From the NCBI RefSeq assembly GCF_050948175.1, contig NC_135205.1, forward strand, positions 3,261,795 through 3,325,794: 64,000 nucleotides of DNA, in the 5' to 3' direction. Source of the DNA: Xylocopa sonorina. Lineage: Eukaryota > Arthropoda > Insecta > Hymenoptera > Apidae. Below are positions 39,221 to 50,815 of this stretch, one piece after another. The notes beneath the pieces were generated by a model. It worked only from the letters and a program-made list of their open reading frames with translations, was not told the DNA's origin and ran no database searches. The translations under genes and the position numbers were made by a program. Numbering within the stretch: the stretch's first letter is position 1; each line of letters starts with the position of its first letter.

Positions 39221-39874
39221 CTACAGTTTTTTTCAAAACGATAACTTTTACTTTCTCCTCGTCTATACCGTAAAATTAGCCGCAAACAGTTGATCGGACA
39301 AATATCAATCATGAACTCTTCAACGAACAATTAATCGTTTGGTTCATATTTTTATCTATGCGATAAATAAATAATATATTGTACATCTATATACGATTGA
39401 ATATGTTCGATGCAACATTGCGCGCTGTTGCAATATGCGCAGAGAACTTTTATATTTATGAATATGTACACGATAGAGCAACAAATATTTACAAAGTAAC
39501 CTAAAAAAACAAGCCTGAAAAATGATTAAATTCTCCGATATATGTAATTTCAATTCAAACGACAAAAACACTCTCCAATTTCTGATATTATTTGACAATT
39601 GAGGATACGATTAGGTTATCATGAATATAAATGTATGTTAAACGTAATGCGTGATATTATACTTTTACTATAGAACATGAAATTGATACGTGTCAGTATC
39701 GATTAAAATATTCAGAGATTTAAGTTAGAAAATTGTTATTTATTCCACTGATACTTTTTAAAGCTTGGTATTGTACTCTTTCTTAACCCATCTCAACGAC
39801 TTCGCATACGCAACGTTTACTGATGATTTGCTAAATAACAATCACGGTACATTTTTTAATTACGTACGAATATA

Positions 39875-40158
39875 ATGTTCGATGCAATTGTATGGGAACA
39901 GAGTTTCGTTACGTTTCAATCTTCAACGAAAACATATAAACTTCATAATTACAATGTCGTAAGAAATGTCGAGTTTTGGTTCTATTGTTTGATCACGACA
40001 AGTATGTATACATCGACCACGATTGGTTGGAAACCTCATTCGATAGTGCCCAATTGGCCAATAAACTAAAATATTATCCGAGCTGTGTCAAAACAGCTTG
40101 CGATAAACGAAGTATACCGACAAATAAATGCAACGAATTTTTAATATTGTTATTATAA
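39875..40158 (+). other. Two overlapping unexplained open frames
   Basis: One frame reads from the ATG at 39875 (MFDAIVWEQSFVTFQSSTKT...). A second, overlapping, frame reads FDHDKYVYIDHDWLETSF... to 40158 and holds several Cys (YYPSCVKTACDK). Neither matches a family I know, and no clear splice pair joins them. The base composition is less AT-rich than the flanks. It could be a decayed gene, a fast-evolving small gene or chance. Confidence 0.2.
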
Positions 40159-40279
40159 ACGTTCTAAATACCAGATATTTCTGTAGCTTTAATTTTCTAC
40201 CGAGATAGGTTACTCACCGAAAAAGGGAGCTCCTCCCTGGAAGTCGGACTCCAGTTACGCAATGCGATGTGCTAGAGGA

Positions 40280-40394
40280 CACGTGAAAATACGGATTGTG
40301 CTGTCAAGTCGATCAGAGCGTCGTCTGCTACGATATCTCGACCGTGGATTATGTACGATGCAAGTTGTTTCGGTCGATTCGACTCGAGCACGTG
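40280..40394. promoter_or_regulatory. Pair of CACGTG E-boxes
   Basis: Perfect CACGTG palindromes at 40280-40285 and 40389-40394 lie in a GC-richer block (about 40205-40450) between TRIP12 and the zinc-finger gene. Confidence 0.35.
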
Positions 40395-40799
40395 CGTTCC
40401 TTCATATAGCCATAACATAATGTATCTCGAACGGTGATTGGCCAACGTGTGTTATTCGTTCGACCAATCAGCGATAAAAATAATATAACTTTAGTCCATA
40501 AAAAAAAAAATAAAACACTTTGTTTTGTTATAAACATTAACGGAGGCAGATACCATTATTTGAATATAATGGTTAATTCAGCAAGCGAAGTGTTATGATA
40601 TTCAAGCGTACAATAATTTTTTTTTTCTATTTCAAAAAATATATTTTGTAAAAAAGTAAACTTCTATGTTAGTACATTGAAAACATTCAAAAGAATTCAT
40701 AGCGAGTTTTAAATTAAATAATTTTTCCTTCACATGTTCTTATTTATTTGTAATAATAATAACTAATATCTTAAATATCATTTGTTAAGAATATAGTAA

Positions 40800-43786
40800 T
40801 TATTTCTCGTTAATACTATACAACAATTGTTTAAAGGATTCTTCGTTAATAGTTTGTAAATTATTTACATTATTATCTACACTATCAAAACTTTGTTCTA
40901 TATTTGTATTAATTATGTTCATTTCTATATTGTGTGCTGTGCTTTTAAAGGTATCATATGACTTCAATATATCTGTTTTTTGTATAGGAGATGATACTCG
41001 TAAGTGTTCCATTTCAACAGTAGGTGAAGATAACCCATTCTCAAGTGGAGACATTACCATTGAAAAGAAATCATTTGTATCGTCCTGATATGGTTTTTCA
41101 TTTTTTGAATATATCATTTTACAAGTTTCGAGGGATTTACTAAGTACAGATCCATTGGGAATGTCAGGCTTCCATGTATTTCTTACTTCTTTGTTTTCAT
41201 TGTTTATTCCCATGGATTCTCCTAATTTTTGTTTTTTCTTTGCATTAGTTTCAATGTTATTCTCAGTAGTAGATTTTTCTGTTAAGCAATGCTGATCTTG
41301 AGTGTTTATTATCAGTACATACTTGTTATCTTCATTGTTTATGATGTTTAGCAAAGACTGATTATCCTTCAAAAAGTCTTTTTGAGTTGTACATAAATCA
41401 TTAGTGGTACCTTGTGTATTCATTACATTTATTGTTGTATTTGTTTGTTGCATATTTGCTATTTGTTGCATCGGACATTTGTGAGTTCTTTGACTTACCT
41501 ACAATAATAAATGATTAATGAAGCTACAAGTATATATTTCTGTAATTGCTACATACTTTATATCTGAAACTTTTTCCACATATTGTACATTTGTAAGGCA
41601 TTACACCTGTGTGAATTCTACGGTGAACCAAATAAGATACACGTTGACGAAAACATTTTCCTAAAAAACACAAATATCATTGTTAAAGAATTAAAGTTTT
41701 ACTTTTAAGTTGTACATAGAATTAACATTTTTAATTATAAGATTCTCAAAATATGTAATTATAATTAAATTATGGATGTTTACATTTGTGCAGGTACATT
41801 TTAGTTTTATATATTATGCGTATACATTATATATTTAAATTTTTCATAAATGTATGAATGTTCATAATTTACTTATGATTTTAAATAATTGCTTCCAAAT
41901 ACACAAGCCATTTTTATTTGTACAAAGTAATGATAAACACAAAATATTATTATACATACATTGCGGAAACAGAACAATCCATGTTAAATTGTTAGTAATA
42001 ACTGAAAACAAAACATGCATTAGTCCAAAATTTTTGTCATATTATTTTAAACAAGATCCGTATAATAAAAAGTTAACATACCACAAGTTTCGCACGCAAA
42101 GGGTTTTTCTCCTGTATGAATTCTTTCATGATTATGCAAAGTAGATAATTCTTTAAATGACCTGCCACAAGTTGTACATGTATGTGGTTTATCATCTTTG
42201 TGGTACAATCTGTGTTTATGATAGGACTGTTGGAAAGTGAAGGTTTTATTGCATATGCTACATTTATAAGGCATTTCTCCTGAATGTAATCTTTTATGTT
42301 TTTTCAAAAAATATTTTGTTGTAAACATTTTATTGCATATGTCACATTCCCACTGTTTAGCTTCGTGTGTTTTTAAATGCTGCATTACATGTTGTTCCTA
42401 AAATGGTATAATTATACATTTTAATTCACACAAATAATGTTTAAGAGAAACTTAGTATTACCTTTTTAAATTTTTTTCCACATGTAGGACAACTATATTT
42501 ATTTTCATTAAATATAAGTTCCATTTGTTCACCTTTGCCTAAAGAACCTAAAAATTTGTGTTCATTTAATATATAACGGACAATATAATTGATATACTTG
42601 TGATGTGTAGTAAATTACCTAAATTATATCCTGTATGTGCTACTCTCATATGTACCATTAAGCTACCCCTCATTTTAAACACTTTGGAACACAAGTGGCA
42701 CGAATAATTCTTAAGTAAGTTTTCAGGAATCACATCCACGTCTTTTTCATTTATCATATGTACTAATTGTTTATGTAAAAGTAAAATATTGTTATCAGGA
42801 AAATGAAAACCACATATATTACAACGTTCAGCTTTCTCTCTTGTCGATGATAATGTTTTTATAAGTTTTAACTGAGGTAATATTTCTTCATGTTTATCAT
42901 TTTTATCTCTGCCTTCATTGCAGATAGTAGATGAATTTTCTTGCACATTGTGGTCAGTAATTTTTTCTAACGATGCATTATTACAAGTAGTTGTAACATT
43001 TGGGAATTTGTCAATTATTGCTATTTGTTTGTTGTTATAAGATTTTTCACCTTCCACAGATCTTTCCATATTATTAGCTACATTTTCATTTTGTTGTTCA
43101 TAATGTTGACCTTGCATCCAGATTTTAAATGTCTGAACATTTCCGCATTGTGTTTCAGGATAATTTTGTACGAAACTTACATGTTTAACATTTTCGCTAG
43201 TATAATACTGTGTACCAAAATTTAATTTGATTGTTTCTTGTAACATTTGTCCTTTCTCCGATTCTATTTCTCTATTGTGTGTCTTTTTGTTTCCACAAAT
43301 TGAATCTTGCAGAAATGTAACTTGAGTTACACAATTCAATGGATTTTGATCTTGAAGTGAAACCTCAGAATTCAAAACTGAAGCTTCACTTTTAGCACCC
43401 TGTAGGCTTTGAGAAGATATTAAACTAGTTTGAATATTCAAGTTATTCTGTGGTATTTTAATTGAATCTCCAATTTGTATCTTGGATACATTCCAGTCTT
43501 GAAATGTAGCATTTTGTAAATTATTTATGGCTGACGGATTATGATTACTGATAATATTTGTATGTTTTGGCAACTCTGTTGAATTATTACTGTTCAAAGT
43601 AATAGTATGGCTGAATAAATGAATGGTAAGTTTATCAATACCAAGTAATACTTCGTTACACACAGGGCATGTGAGGGGTCGTGTCGCTACGCTTATTAAT
43701 CCTGTTCGCAATGCATCCAATGTTAAAAAACCTGGCTGCGAGCACAAAGGGCATGCTAATAGTCGTGCGCACATATTTCTTACCAA
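40800..43786 (-). CDS. C2H2 zinc-finger protein, probable transcription factor
   Basis: Five exons, 42619-43786, 42462-42547, 42082-42397, 41557-41660 and 40800-41498, give 790 residues. The N-terminus has two unusual Cys-pair modules (ACPLCSQPGFLTLDALR and TCPVCNEVLLGIDKLTIHLFSH). A long Asn/Gln-rich, probably disordered region follows to about residue 310. Then come two spaced fingers (CNICGFHF..., CHLCSKVF...), five standard fingers (CPTCGKKF, CDICNKMF, CSICNKTF, CTTCGRSF, CETCGKCF) joined by HTGEKP-like linkers, and a last finger (CTICGKSFRY) that loses its final His. The C-terminus is Asn/Ser-rich. Nuclear DNA binding is inferred from the fingers. I do not recognise a named orthologue. 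Confidence 0.9.
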
Positions 43787-44433
43787 TTTTTATTTAAATG
43801 TATCATTTAAGATTAATTCTATTAATTATGATATAGCATCACATTCTTTCATTTTCATAAGACACTATAATCTTGTTCATAATTATATTTAAACAGTGGT
43901 GCAAATAATACATGAACTTTTCATACTTTGTTTTCTATCAAACAAATTAACTCTCATAAAGATTTAACATTAATTGTTAAAATATATAGTATATATGATG
44001 TAGGTTTAAAGTAACTGATCAATTTAAATTTAACATTGTCATTTGTAATGTTATCAGGGTTATGCTTGAACTTGACCCAATAGCACAAATTAAAGATCAA
44101 AATCATACCTTGTATATTACTTATTTACAAAGAAGAAATGTACAAGAGGAAAAGAATTCCTTTCTTAAAATTCACAGAACAGAAAAAAATGTTGAAGCTT
44201 TAAATCTAATTATAGAATAAAGGTTTTAAGATATTTATCTAGGATTCCTTTGATTCTTTGTAGAGTGTAGATACTTGATGCTCTTGAAGCTATATTTAGA
44301 CATGGAGCGGGACATTTGAGAAGAATATATGCTATAAGAGAGAACATTTTTATTAAATTAAAAAAATATAAAATTTATATGTACGTATAAAAACTTATAA
44401 CATAGAAGAATTATAAAAAAATAATAAATTAAT
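43787..44433. other. Upstream region of zinc-finger gene
   Basis: AT-rich spacer between the zinc-finger start and the Fcp3C 3' end. It holds the candidate 52-codon ORF at 44063 and otherwise nothing recognised. Confidence 0.5.
44063..44221 (+). CDS. Candidate small ORF of 52 codons, unknown
   Basis: Frame from ATG at 44063 (MLELDPIAQIKDQNHTLYIT...) to a TAA at 44219-44221. It is charged and helical in character, with no family recognised. The frame stays open upstream to about 44009, and an AG at 44054-44057 could be a splice acceptor. The stop is embedded in GAATAAAG, so a poly(A) signal overlaps it. It could be the terminal exon of a small plus-strand gene or chance. Confidence 0.2.
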
Positions 44434-45238
44434 TTAATAAGCTGGACATTTGTATGATGCACCATCTTTACAACAGTATTCTCTTCCACCAGAAAGATTT
44501 GTGTTAATCCATTCATTCTTGCAGTTTTTAATAAATAAGTAAGCCTATTATGAAAAGTTTTACATCACTTATTTATGTAAAAAAAAAACTACTTAATGAT
44601 ACAACTAAAATAATATAATAAAACATACCTTCTCTTTATAACAGTCATATTCTATTGAACTACATAGTATTTTAGAACTGTTTGGTAGATATTTAATAAT
44701 CTGCAAAAAATATTTAATAAGCTTTGCTTGAGAATATAAAATGAAATATTAAAATAATTGTATCAATAAAATACACATATTGCTCATTTTCTGCAAAACT
44801 AATACAATTCTGAATTTGCTGTTTTTGAGTTATTGATGCAGCAAAAACATTTATTAAGAATTTAATATTGAGAATTATGATGCTATGATACTTTCGTTGA
44901 ACTTCAATGTTCTATTGTTGCAGTAAATGAATAATATATAAAATCTGTATATTTACTAATGAACTTACAGCATTCAGACACTTATTTATACATAGTTTAT
45001 TTCCAACTGGAGTACATGGAAATGCTCCAGATAAATTGTGAACAAGAGCAGGATTTCCTCTAGGTGATTCTTTACTACCTTTTTTAAACTGGCCACTCAG
45101 AAAAATGCCACAAGCACAGCCAACTGGGGATTCATTTGTCGGAATTTGAGTAGTACTATTTAATGCTTTTGGTTTTGTTTGATTGTCCGCCAGTACGGAT
45201 GCAAAGTAAAGGACTGATAGTAATAATGTTGGATACAT
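44434..45238 (-). CDS. Fcp3C: Follicle cell protein 3C-like secreted Cys-rich protein
   Basis: Secreted protein of the insect follicle cell protein 3C-1 type; molecular role unclear, named for ovarian follicle expression in Drosophila. Exons 44969-45238, 44629-44700 and 44434-44544 join in phase 0 to give 150 residues. A signal peptide (MYPTLLLSVLYFASVLA) precedes a Ser/Thr/Asn-rich stretch and the conserved core CACGIFLSGQFKKGSKESP, GNKLCINKCLNA, YLPNSSKILC, AYLFIKNCKNEWINTNLS and GREYCCKDG, with many Cys likely disulphide-bonded. A 5' UTR splice acceptor sits just before the ATG and a matching donor near 45357. An open stretch at about 44775-44815 could be inserted in frame but breaks family spacing, so it was left out. 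Confidence 0.9.
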
Positions 45239-45671
45239 TTTGCTGTAAAATAATTATTTATGTTGACAAAGCTTCACTTATGTAAAGTTATATTAATTAA
45301 AAATTATAAATTGTCAAAAGAAGAGTGAAAAATATATTATTTAACTTAATCATACTTACATTGGTTGAATTCAATGCATCACTTGCATAAAGTAACGAAA
45401 ATCAGTGAGTCGATGCAGGTTTTGTTAAATGTACCTCATTTTGTATAGTCAGCAATTAAAATGGGTCACATACGTAATAAGAAATATTTCACAATCTGGT
45501 AATAGTGCAATCATATTGTGTTAAAAGAAAAAGCTTACTTTATTATTTTTTCTCCATTTAATATGAATATCATTTTATAATTACAAGGTAATGCATATAA
45601 CTATGTAAGATTACATTATTTTCTTACTAATCAAGAGTATACATATTTACCATGTTATGTGTTGAAACATT
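45239..45671. other. Fcp3C promoter and 5' UTR region
   Basis: Contains the Fcp3C 5' UTR exon (donor near 45357) and its promoter, plus the 3' UTR of HTD2. Nothing else is seen. Confidence 0.5.
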
Positions 45672-46133
45672 TTATAATTTTTTAATAAGTTTTGCATTTC
45701 CTTTAAAAACTACTTTCTTTCCATTTGCAATACAAATATATTCACATTTTATAATTTTTCTTACAGAAATAACTTGTACTTCTATTTCTACTGTATCTCC
45801 AGCATAACATGCTGCTGGAAATGTAAAATTTTGTTCAACTACTATAGTTCCTGGACCTGGTATTTTCGTACCAAATACTCCTGATACTAAGCCATTAAGA
45901 AGAGCACCGTGGACAAGATTATTTGATGATTCAATATGTATTGGATTATAATCACCTGTCAATTTAGCAAAATTCAATATGTCATCTTTTGTAATTGTTT
46001 TGAAGACTGATGCTTTATCTCCAATCTTTATAGTTTTTAGAGCACCAGATGTTCCTGTACAATATTTTTTGAATAGTTGAAAAAACAATTTTGATAATTT
46101 CATTCTGTTTGTAAGTTTAATTAATTTGTCCAT
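45672..46133 (-). CDS. HTD2: Mitochondrial hydroxyacyl-thioester dehydratase type 2
   Basis: Dehydrates 3-hydroxyacyl-ACP in the mitochondrial type II fatty-acid synthesis pathway. One exon, 153 residues. The basic, acid-free leader (KLIKLTNRMKLSKLFFQLFKK) fits a mitochondrial presequence. The MaoC hot-dog fold follows: DDILNFAKLTGDYNPIHIE with the catalytic Asp and His, then VHGALLNGLVSGVFGTKIPGPGTIVVEQNFTF. The start is the ATG at 46133; the open frame continues upstream only through non-AUG codons. The start lies 38 bp after the ARMC7 stop on the same strand in another frame, so HTD2 is probably the second cistron of a shared transcript. Confidence 0.93.
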   Translation of the reverse strand: MDKLIKLTNRMKLSKLFFQLFKKYCTGTSGALKTIKIGDKASVFKTITKDDILNFAKLTGDYNPIHIESSNNLVHGALLNGLVSGVFGTKIPGPGTIVVEQNFTFPAACYAGDTVEIEVQVISVRKIIKCEYICIANGKKVVFKGNAKLIKKL

Positions 46134-46171
46134 TAATAAATAATTAAGTATGTATTTAAACAAAATATTTT

Positions 46172-46868
46172 CTATATATTCGAAGAATTTTCAGTTTCAT
46201 TTTTTGCTGCGACACAGTCATTTAAAAATATTGTTGCTAAATTTTTGACACGATTACTTTCATGATTTAACAAGTCAGAAATTTGTTCGATTAACTCAGT
46301 TGTCACTTCATTTTTAGATTCAAATGTGATCAAAAATATTAAACTAGTAATTGTTGAAAGTATGATATCCTCATCTTTTGAAGACAGCAGAGATGTTAAT
46401 AATCGAATGCCTTGATTGCGTAAAATGTATAATTTATTGATCGGATCTAAAATATATTACCTCATTTTAATTACTAATATATATTTTACATATTGCTCAT
46501 ACTTGGAAAATTACAAACTTACCAGCGCATAGATTACAAATACCACCTGATGCAAAAAGTACTAACTTTAAATTATCATCTGACAAAGTGTACAGAAATA
46601 AATCAATTATTTGTAATTGTCTTATATATCCATAATTAATAGGATCATAAGCAAAATTGGCAAGATTAGCTAATACCTGCTCCTTTGCTTCTATAAAAAC
46701 AATTTATTATATTAACTTCAATTATTAGCAACTATATTACTTTTTTTCGTACGAATTACCTCTAGATTTGGTAGTCTTAAATTCTGTGGCTAAAAGTTTT
46801 AAGAATTCATAACGGCCGATAGGATTTTTCCCAGTTCGTTTTATTAGTTGTTCTTTGTTAGTAAACAT
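46172..46868 (-). CDS. ARMC7: Armadillo repeat-containing protein 7
   Basis: Small armadillo-repeat protein, found in human spliceosome-related preparations; exact role unsettled. Exons 46760-46868, 46523-46690 and 46172-46446 give 183 residues, near the human 198. Conserved blocks: GRYEFLKLLATEFKTTKSREAKEQVLANLANFAYDPINY, IRQLQIIDLFLYTLSDDN, GGICNLCADP and a C-terminal ARM helix set ending RVKNLATIFLNDCV. HTD2 begins 38 bp downstream on the same strand. STT3B starts 759 bp upstream on the opposite strand. Confidence 0.94.
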
Positions 46869-47627
46869 GAGAGAAGAAATTGTGTTTACATTATATGTTT
46901 TAGATCATGTAATATGCCGCTGGTCTACCTTGACTCTTTTCAATCCCAATTAAAATTATGGATCGCTAAGAAAAATATTTGTACTATTTCGTACATTAAT
47001 ATTATTCTTCATAAATTATTACTAATTCATAATACTCTTGTTAATACGCAATTGAACCATCAACTGGTAGATTAATGCGTTCAAGAGTGTCTCATGCGTA
47101 TTTTTAACGAAAGCAGGAAATATTAATTTCACAGTGCACTGTAAGAGGCAGTGGTTAACTAATAAGATTACTCGGATATGACGTTTCGAGATAAGTGTCT
47201 GCGTATAACATGTGACTGTTTTGTATTTGAACCGTAGTCGATGACCGGATATTGCATTGGTATAAAATTAATTCCATTGGTAGACGAACTATTTTCGATT
47301 TAATATCTTGTTAATGAAACCAATCGGGTGCTCGATGGTTGTATCGAGCGTGGTGCGTGCTTAAGCTTATATTCGAACATACCATTCCACTACCAGATTT
47401 TTCTGAGAGTGAGGGACGTAGTTGTGGAAGTCATGGTTAACACGTAGCCGGTGTTCAACGTGTCTTAGACTCCTAGCCTAGGCATAGTGATTTGGTAATT
47501 TGTTGCGGCCGCCGCTTGATTTGCAACGTGTCGGAATAGAAGAAAATGTTAAATATGTTCATGGCAAATGTCTGTTAAAGTGTAAAACGAAAGTATTTTT
47601 CATTACATTCAGAAATTTAAACGAAAT
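46869..47627. promoter_or_regulatory. Divergent promoter region ARMC7 / STT3B
   Basis: A 759-bp gap between opposite starts. It contains GC-richer patches (for example a GCGGCCGC at about 47504-47511). No TATA box was clear. A shared promoter is inferred from orientation. Confidence 0.45.
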
Positions 47628-50600
47628 ATGTTGCCAAATAGAACATCCACGACAAATACCAGAAAAGATATGTTCCCCGATAAGAAATCGACGTCTAAGC
47701 AAATGAAAACTTCTACATTAACAAACGCTGTTGGCTTCAGTTCTCTAATTACGTTTACTGTTTTGCTACTCGCTTGGATTTCAGGATTTGCTTCTCGATT
47801 ATTTGCAGTAATACGTTTCGAAAGTATCATACATGAATTCGATCCTTGGTACGTATTTTTTGTTATCAATATTAGGTCATACGTTCGTACTATAATTCAC
47901 GTATATTTGTCGATAATTTAATCCAGTGCACTGTGTTTTATTTAATGATGTCCCTGTCTATTTTGATGTGAAATGTAATTTGACCAAGAAAGTAAACTTT
48001 AATTTAATTTAATTTATACAAATTTTACTGTCGCTTAAATAAAGTGTTTTATTTGTAACAGGTTTAATTACAGAGCCACTGCTTATATGGTGCAACATGG
48101 ATTCTACAACTTTTTAAATTGGTTCGATGAAAGAGCATGGTATCCCTTGGGTCGTATTGTAGGAGGAACTGTTTATCCTGGATTAATGATAACATCAGGA
48201 TCCATACATTATATATTACATTCATTAAACATCCCAGTGCATATTAGAGATATTTGTGTATTCTTAGCTCCGATATTTAGTGGCCTTACAGCCATTTCAA
48301 CGTACTTATTAACAAAAGAAATATGGAGCGCAGGAGCTGGTCTGTTTGCAGCTTGCTTTATAGCAATAGTACCTGGTTACATTTCAAGATCTGTAGCAGG
48401 AAGTTATGACAATGAAGGCATTGCGATCTTTGCACTACAAATTACATATTACCTTTGGGTTAAGTCAGTTAAAACTGGTTCTATTTTCTGGGCTTCTATG
48501 ACTGCTCTATCCTACTTTTATATGGTATCAGCATGGGGTGGTTATGTTTTTATTATTAACTTAATTCCACTCCATGTTTTTGCATTGTTAGTCATGAATC
48601 GATTCAGCAATCGTCTTTTCACAAGTTACACTACATTCTACATTTTGGGTCTTTTATTGAGCATGCAAATACCATTTGTTGGTTTTCAACCAATAAGAAC
48701 ATCAGAACACATGGCAGCTGGAGGTGTATTCGGTCTTTTAATTTTTGTAGCGACTCTCAGGTATGTTGATCTCAACGAGTTAATAATATTGATACACTAA
48801 AGATTTAGTATAACGTGTATCATTATTACAGATATTTAAGGACTGTACTTACAAAATCTGAAATGAAATACTTTGGTGGAGTGGTTGCAGTGACAGCTGG
48901 TATTCTCTTGTTCGTTTTAATTTGTTTAACCTATGCTGGTGTTGTTGCACCTTGGAGTGGAAGATTTTATTCACTTTGGGACACTGGTTATGCAAAGGTA
49001 CACATTCCAATAATAGCATCTGTGTCTGAACATCAACCCACAACTTGGTTCAGCTTCTTCTTCGATTTACACATTCTTGTAACAACATTTCCTGTGGGTC
49101 TTTGGTACTGCATTAAACATATTAACGATGAACGCGTTTTCGGTAAGACTGCACGATAAAGTTATCTATTGATTGACGTTACACAAATGTATCATGAAAA
49201 TTATGATTTCTTTTACAGTTATATTGTATGCTATAAGTGCTGTTTATTTCGCCGGAGTAATGGTGAGACTTATGCTCACATTAACTCCAGTCGTTTGTAT
49301 GCTTGCTGGTGTAGCATTTAGCGATCTTCTTAAATTATTCTTTAAAGAAGAAGACAATGAAAGGAACGATCGAAGCAGTAATGGAAGTGAGGAAGAGAGT
49401 GAAGAAGAGAGAGAAAGGAGTCCTGGTAGGGCACTCTATGATAAAGCTGGTAAACTTCGTAGAATGAAACATGAAAGACCCAGAGGCAATGGTGATGGAT
49501 TAGGAGTTAATCTTCGAAATGGTGTTGTCATTGGCGCGTTTATGTTAATGATGATGTTTACACTACATTGTACTTGGATTACAAGCAATGCGTATTCTAG
49601 CCCTTCAATTGTTTTGGCATCGTACAGCAATGATGGTGGTAGAGCCATCCTTGATGATTTCAGAGAAGCTTACTATTGGCTAGCACAAAACACACCCATT
49701 GATGCTAGAATTATGAGTTGGTGGGATTATGGTTATCAAATTGCTGGAATGGCTAATAGGTATACCATGTTAAAAGATAATATTTTGAGAATATATTATA
49801 TCAGTTATTCACAAAATGATGCAATATAAAATATTGTCTTTTAATATAGAACTACACTTGTGGACAATAATACTTGGAATAATTCGCATATAGCTCTGGT
49901 TGGAAAAGCAATGAGCTCAAATGAAAGTGCTGCTTATGAAATCATGACATCATTAGATGTAGACTATGTATTAGTTATTTTTGGTGGAATGATTGGATAT
50001 TCAGGAGATGATGTTAATAAGTTCCTTTGGATGGTGCGAATTGCTGAAGGTGAACATCCGCAAGATATTCGCGAGAGTGATTATTTTAGTGAAAAGGGAG
50101 AATTTCGTGTGGATTCAGAAGGTTCGCCTACTCTCCTAAATTCACTGATGTATAAATTGTGCTATTATCGATTTGGAGAAGTTAAGATTGATTATCGATC
50201 GCCGTATGGTTATGATCGTACGCGTAACGCTGAAATAGGAAGTAAAAATTTCCAATTAACATATTTGGAAGAAGCCTACACAACCGAGCATTGGCTTGTT
50301 AGAATTTACAGGTATAAATTAAAAAAATATATACATTTGCATACCTAAACTGTATCTTTATTAGATTTATTGATATATAAACTACGTAATTTTAGGGTGA
50401 AGAAACCAAATGAATTTAATAGACCGAGCATTCCAATATCTAAACGAGTTGTTGCACGTAATGCTAATTCATATATCAGTAAAAAGGTGAGGATTTTATG
50501 TTAATATGTTAAAAATTTTAAACTTTTTTTTTTACATTTTGGATCGTATCGTTTGTCGTTTTTTATATTACAACATTGTGTAATTTTGAAATGTAGTTGA

Positions 50601-50712
50601 AGTTGTGGGGGGTTGGATATTAATGTTTCAGACACCACGTCGTAAAAAAGGTTATATAAAAGGCCGGCCAACTGTTATTAAAGGACAAAAACCTCAACGA
50701 AGAACTACGTAA
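47628..50712 (+). CDS. STT3B: Oligosaccharyltransferase catalytic subunit STT3B
   Basis: Transfers the preassembled glycan to Asn in N-X-S/T sequons at the ER membrane. Exons 47628-47848, 48062-48760, 48832-49142, 49219-49759, 49850-50311, 50396-50486 and 50632-50712 give 801 residues. Visible features: N-terminal Ser/Lys-rich tail, first helix, catalytic EFDPWFNYR (DxD-type), many membrane helices, SWWDYGYQIAG (sequon-binding WWD, about 577-587), DNNTWNNSHIALVGKA, and a basic C-terminus (RRKKGYIKGRPTVIKGQK). The long charged insert (EEDNERNDRSSNGSEEESEE) and the basic tail point to the STT3B rather than the STT3A paralogue. The protein itself carries the STT3-typical NNTWNNS sequon. Confidence 0.97.
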
Positions 50713-50740
50713 CATACATTTATTATCTAATTCATAATAA

Positions 50741-50815
50741 TTTTCAAATACAATTTTATAATAAAAAAAAAAAAAGAAAGAATTACCGTCCCTTGGGTCT
50801 ACCACAAACTGTACC
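50741..50815 (+). repeat. Direct repeat copy 1 in STT3B 3' flank
   Basis: Starts TTTTCAAATACAATTTTATA, continues with an A-run, then CCTTGGGTCTACCACAAACT. Matches the copy at 52025-52099. Confidence 0.75.

Larger units (their letters stand above)
37698..40799. other. TRIP12 5' UTR and intergenic region
   Basis: Contains the TRIP12 5' UTR intron (about 37727-38247), a probable 5' exon above 38248, a CpG-richer promoter zone near 39000-39230, an unexplained pair of frames (39875-40158) and the E-box block. Antisense frames around 38600-39030 look like composition effects. Confidence 0.5.

Noticed and set aside
44775..44815. Possible extra Fcp3C exon
   Set aside because: It would insert residues between two blocks that are contiguous in the family; direct joining of the flanking exons gives the expected sequence and phase.
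46134..46163. N-terminal extension of HTD2 upstream of 46133
   Set aside because: It begins with a non-AUG codon and overlaps the ARMC7 stop region; the ATG at 46133 gives a good mitochondrial leader.
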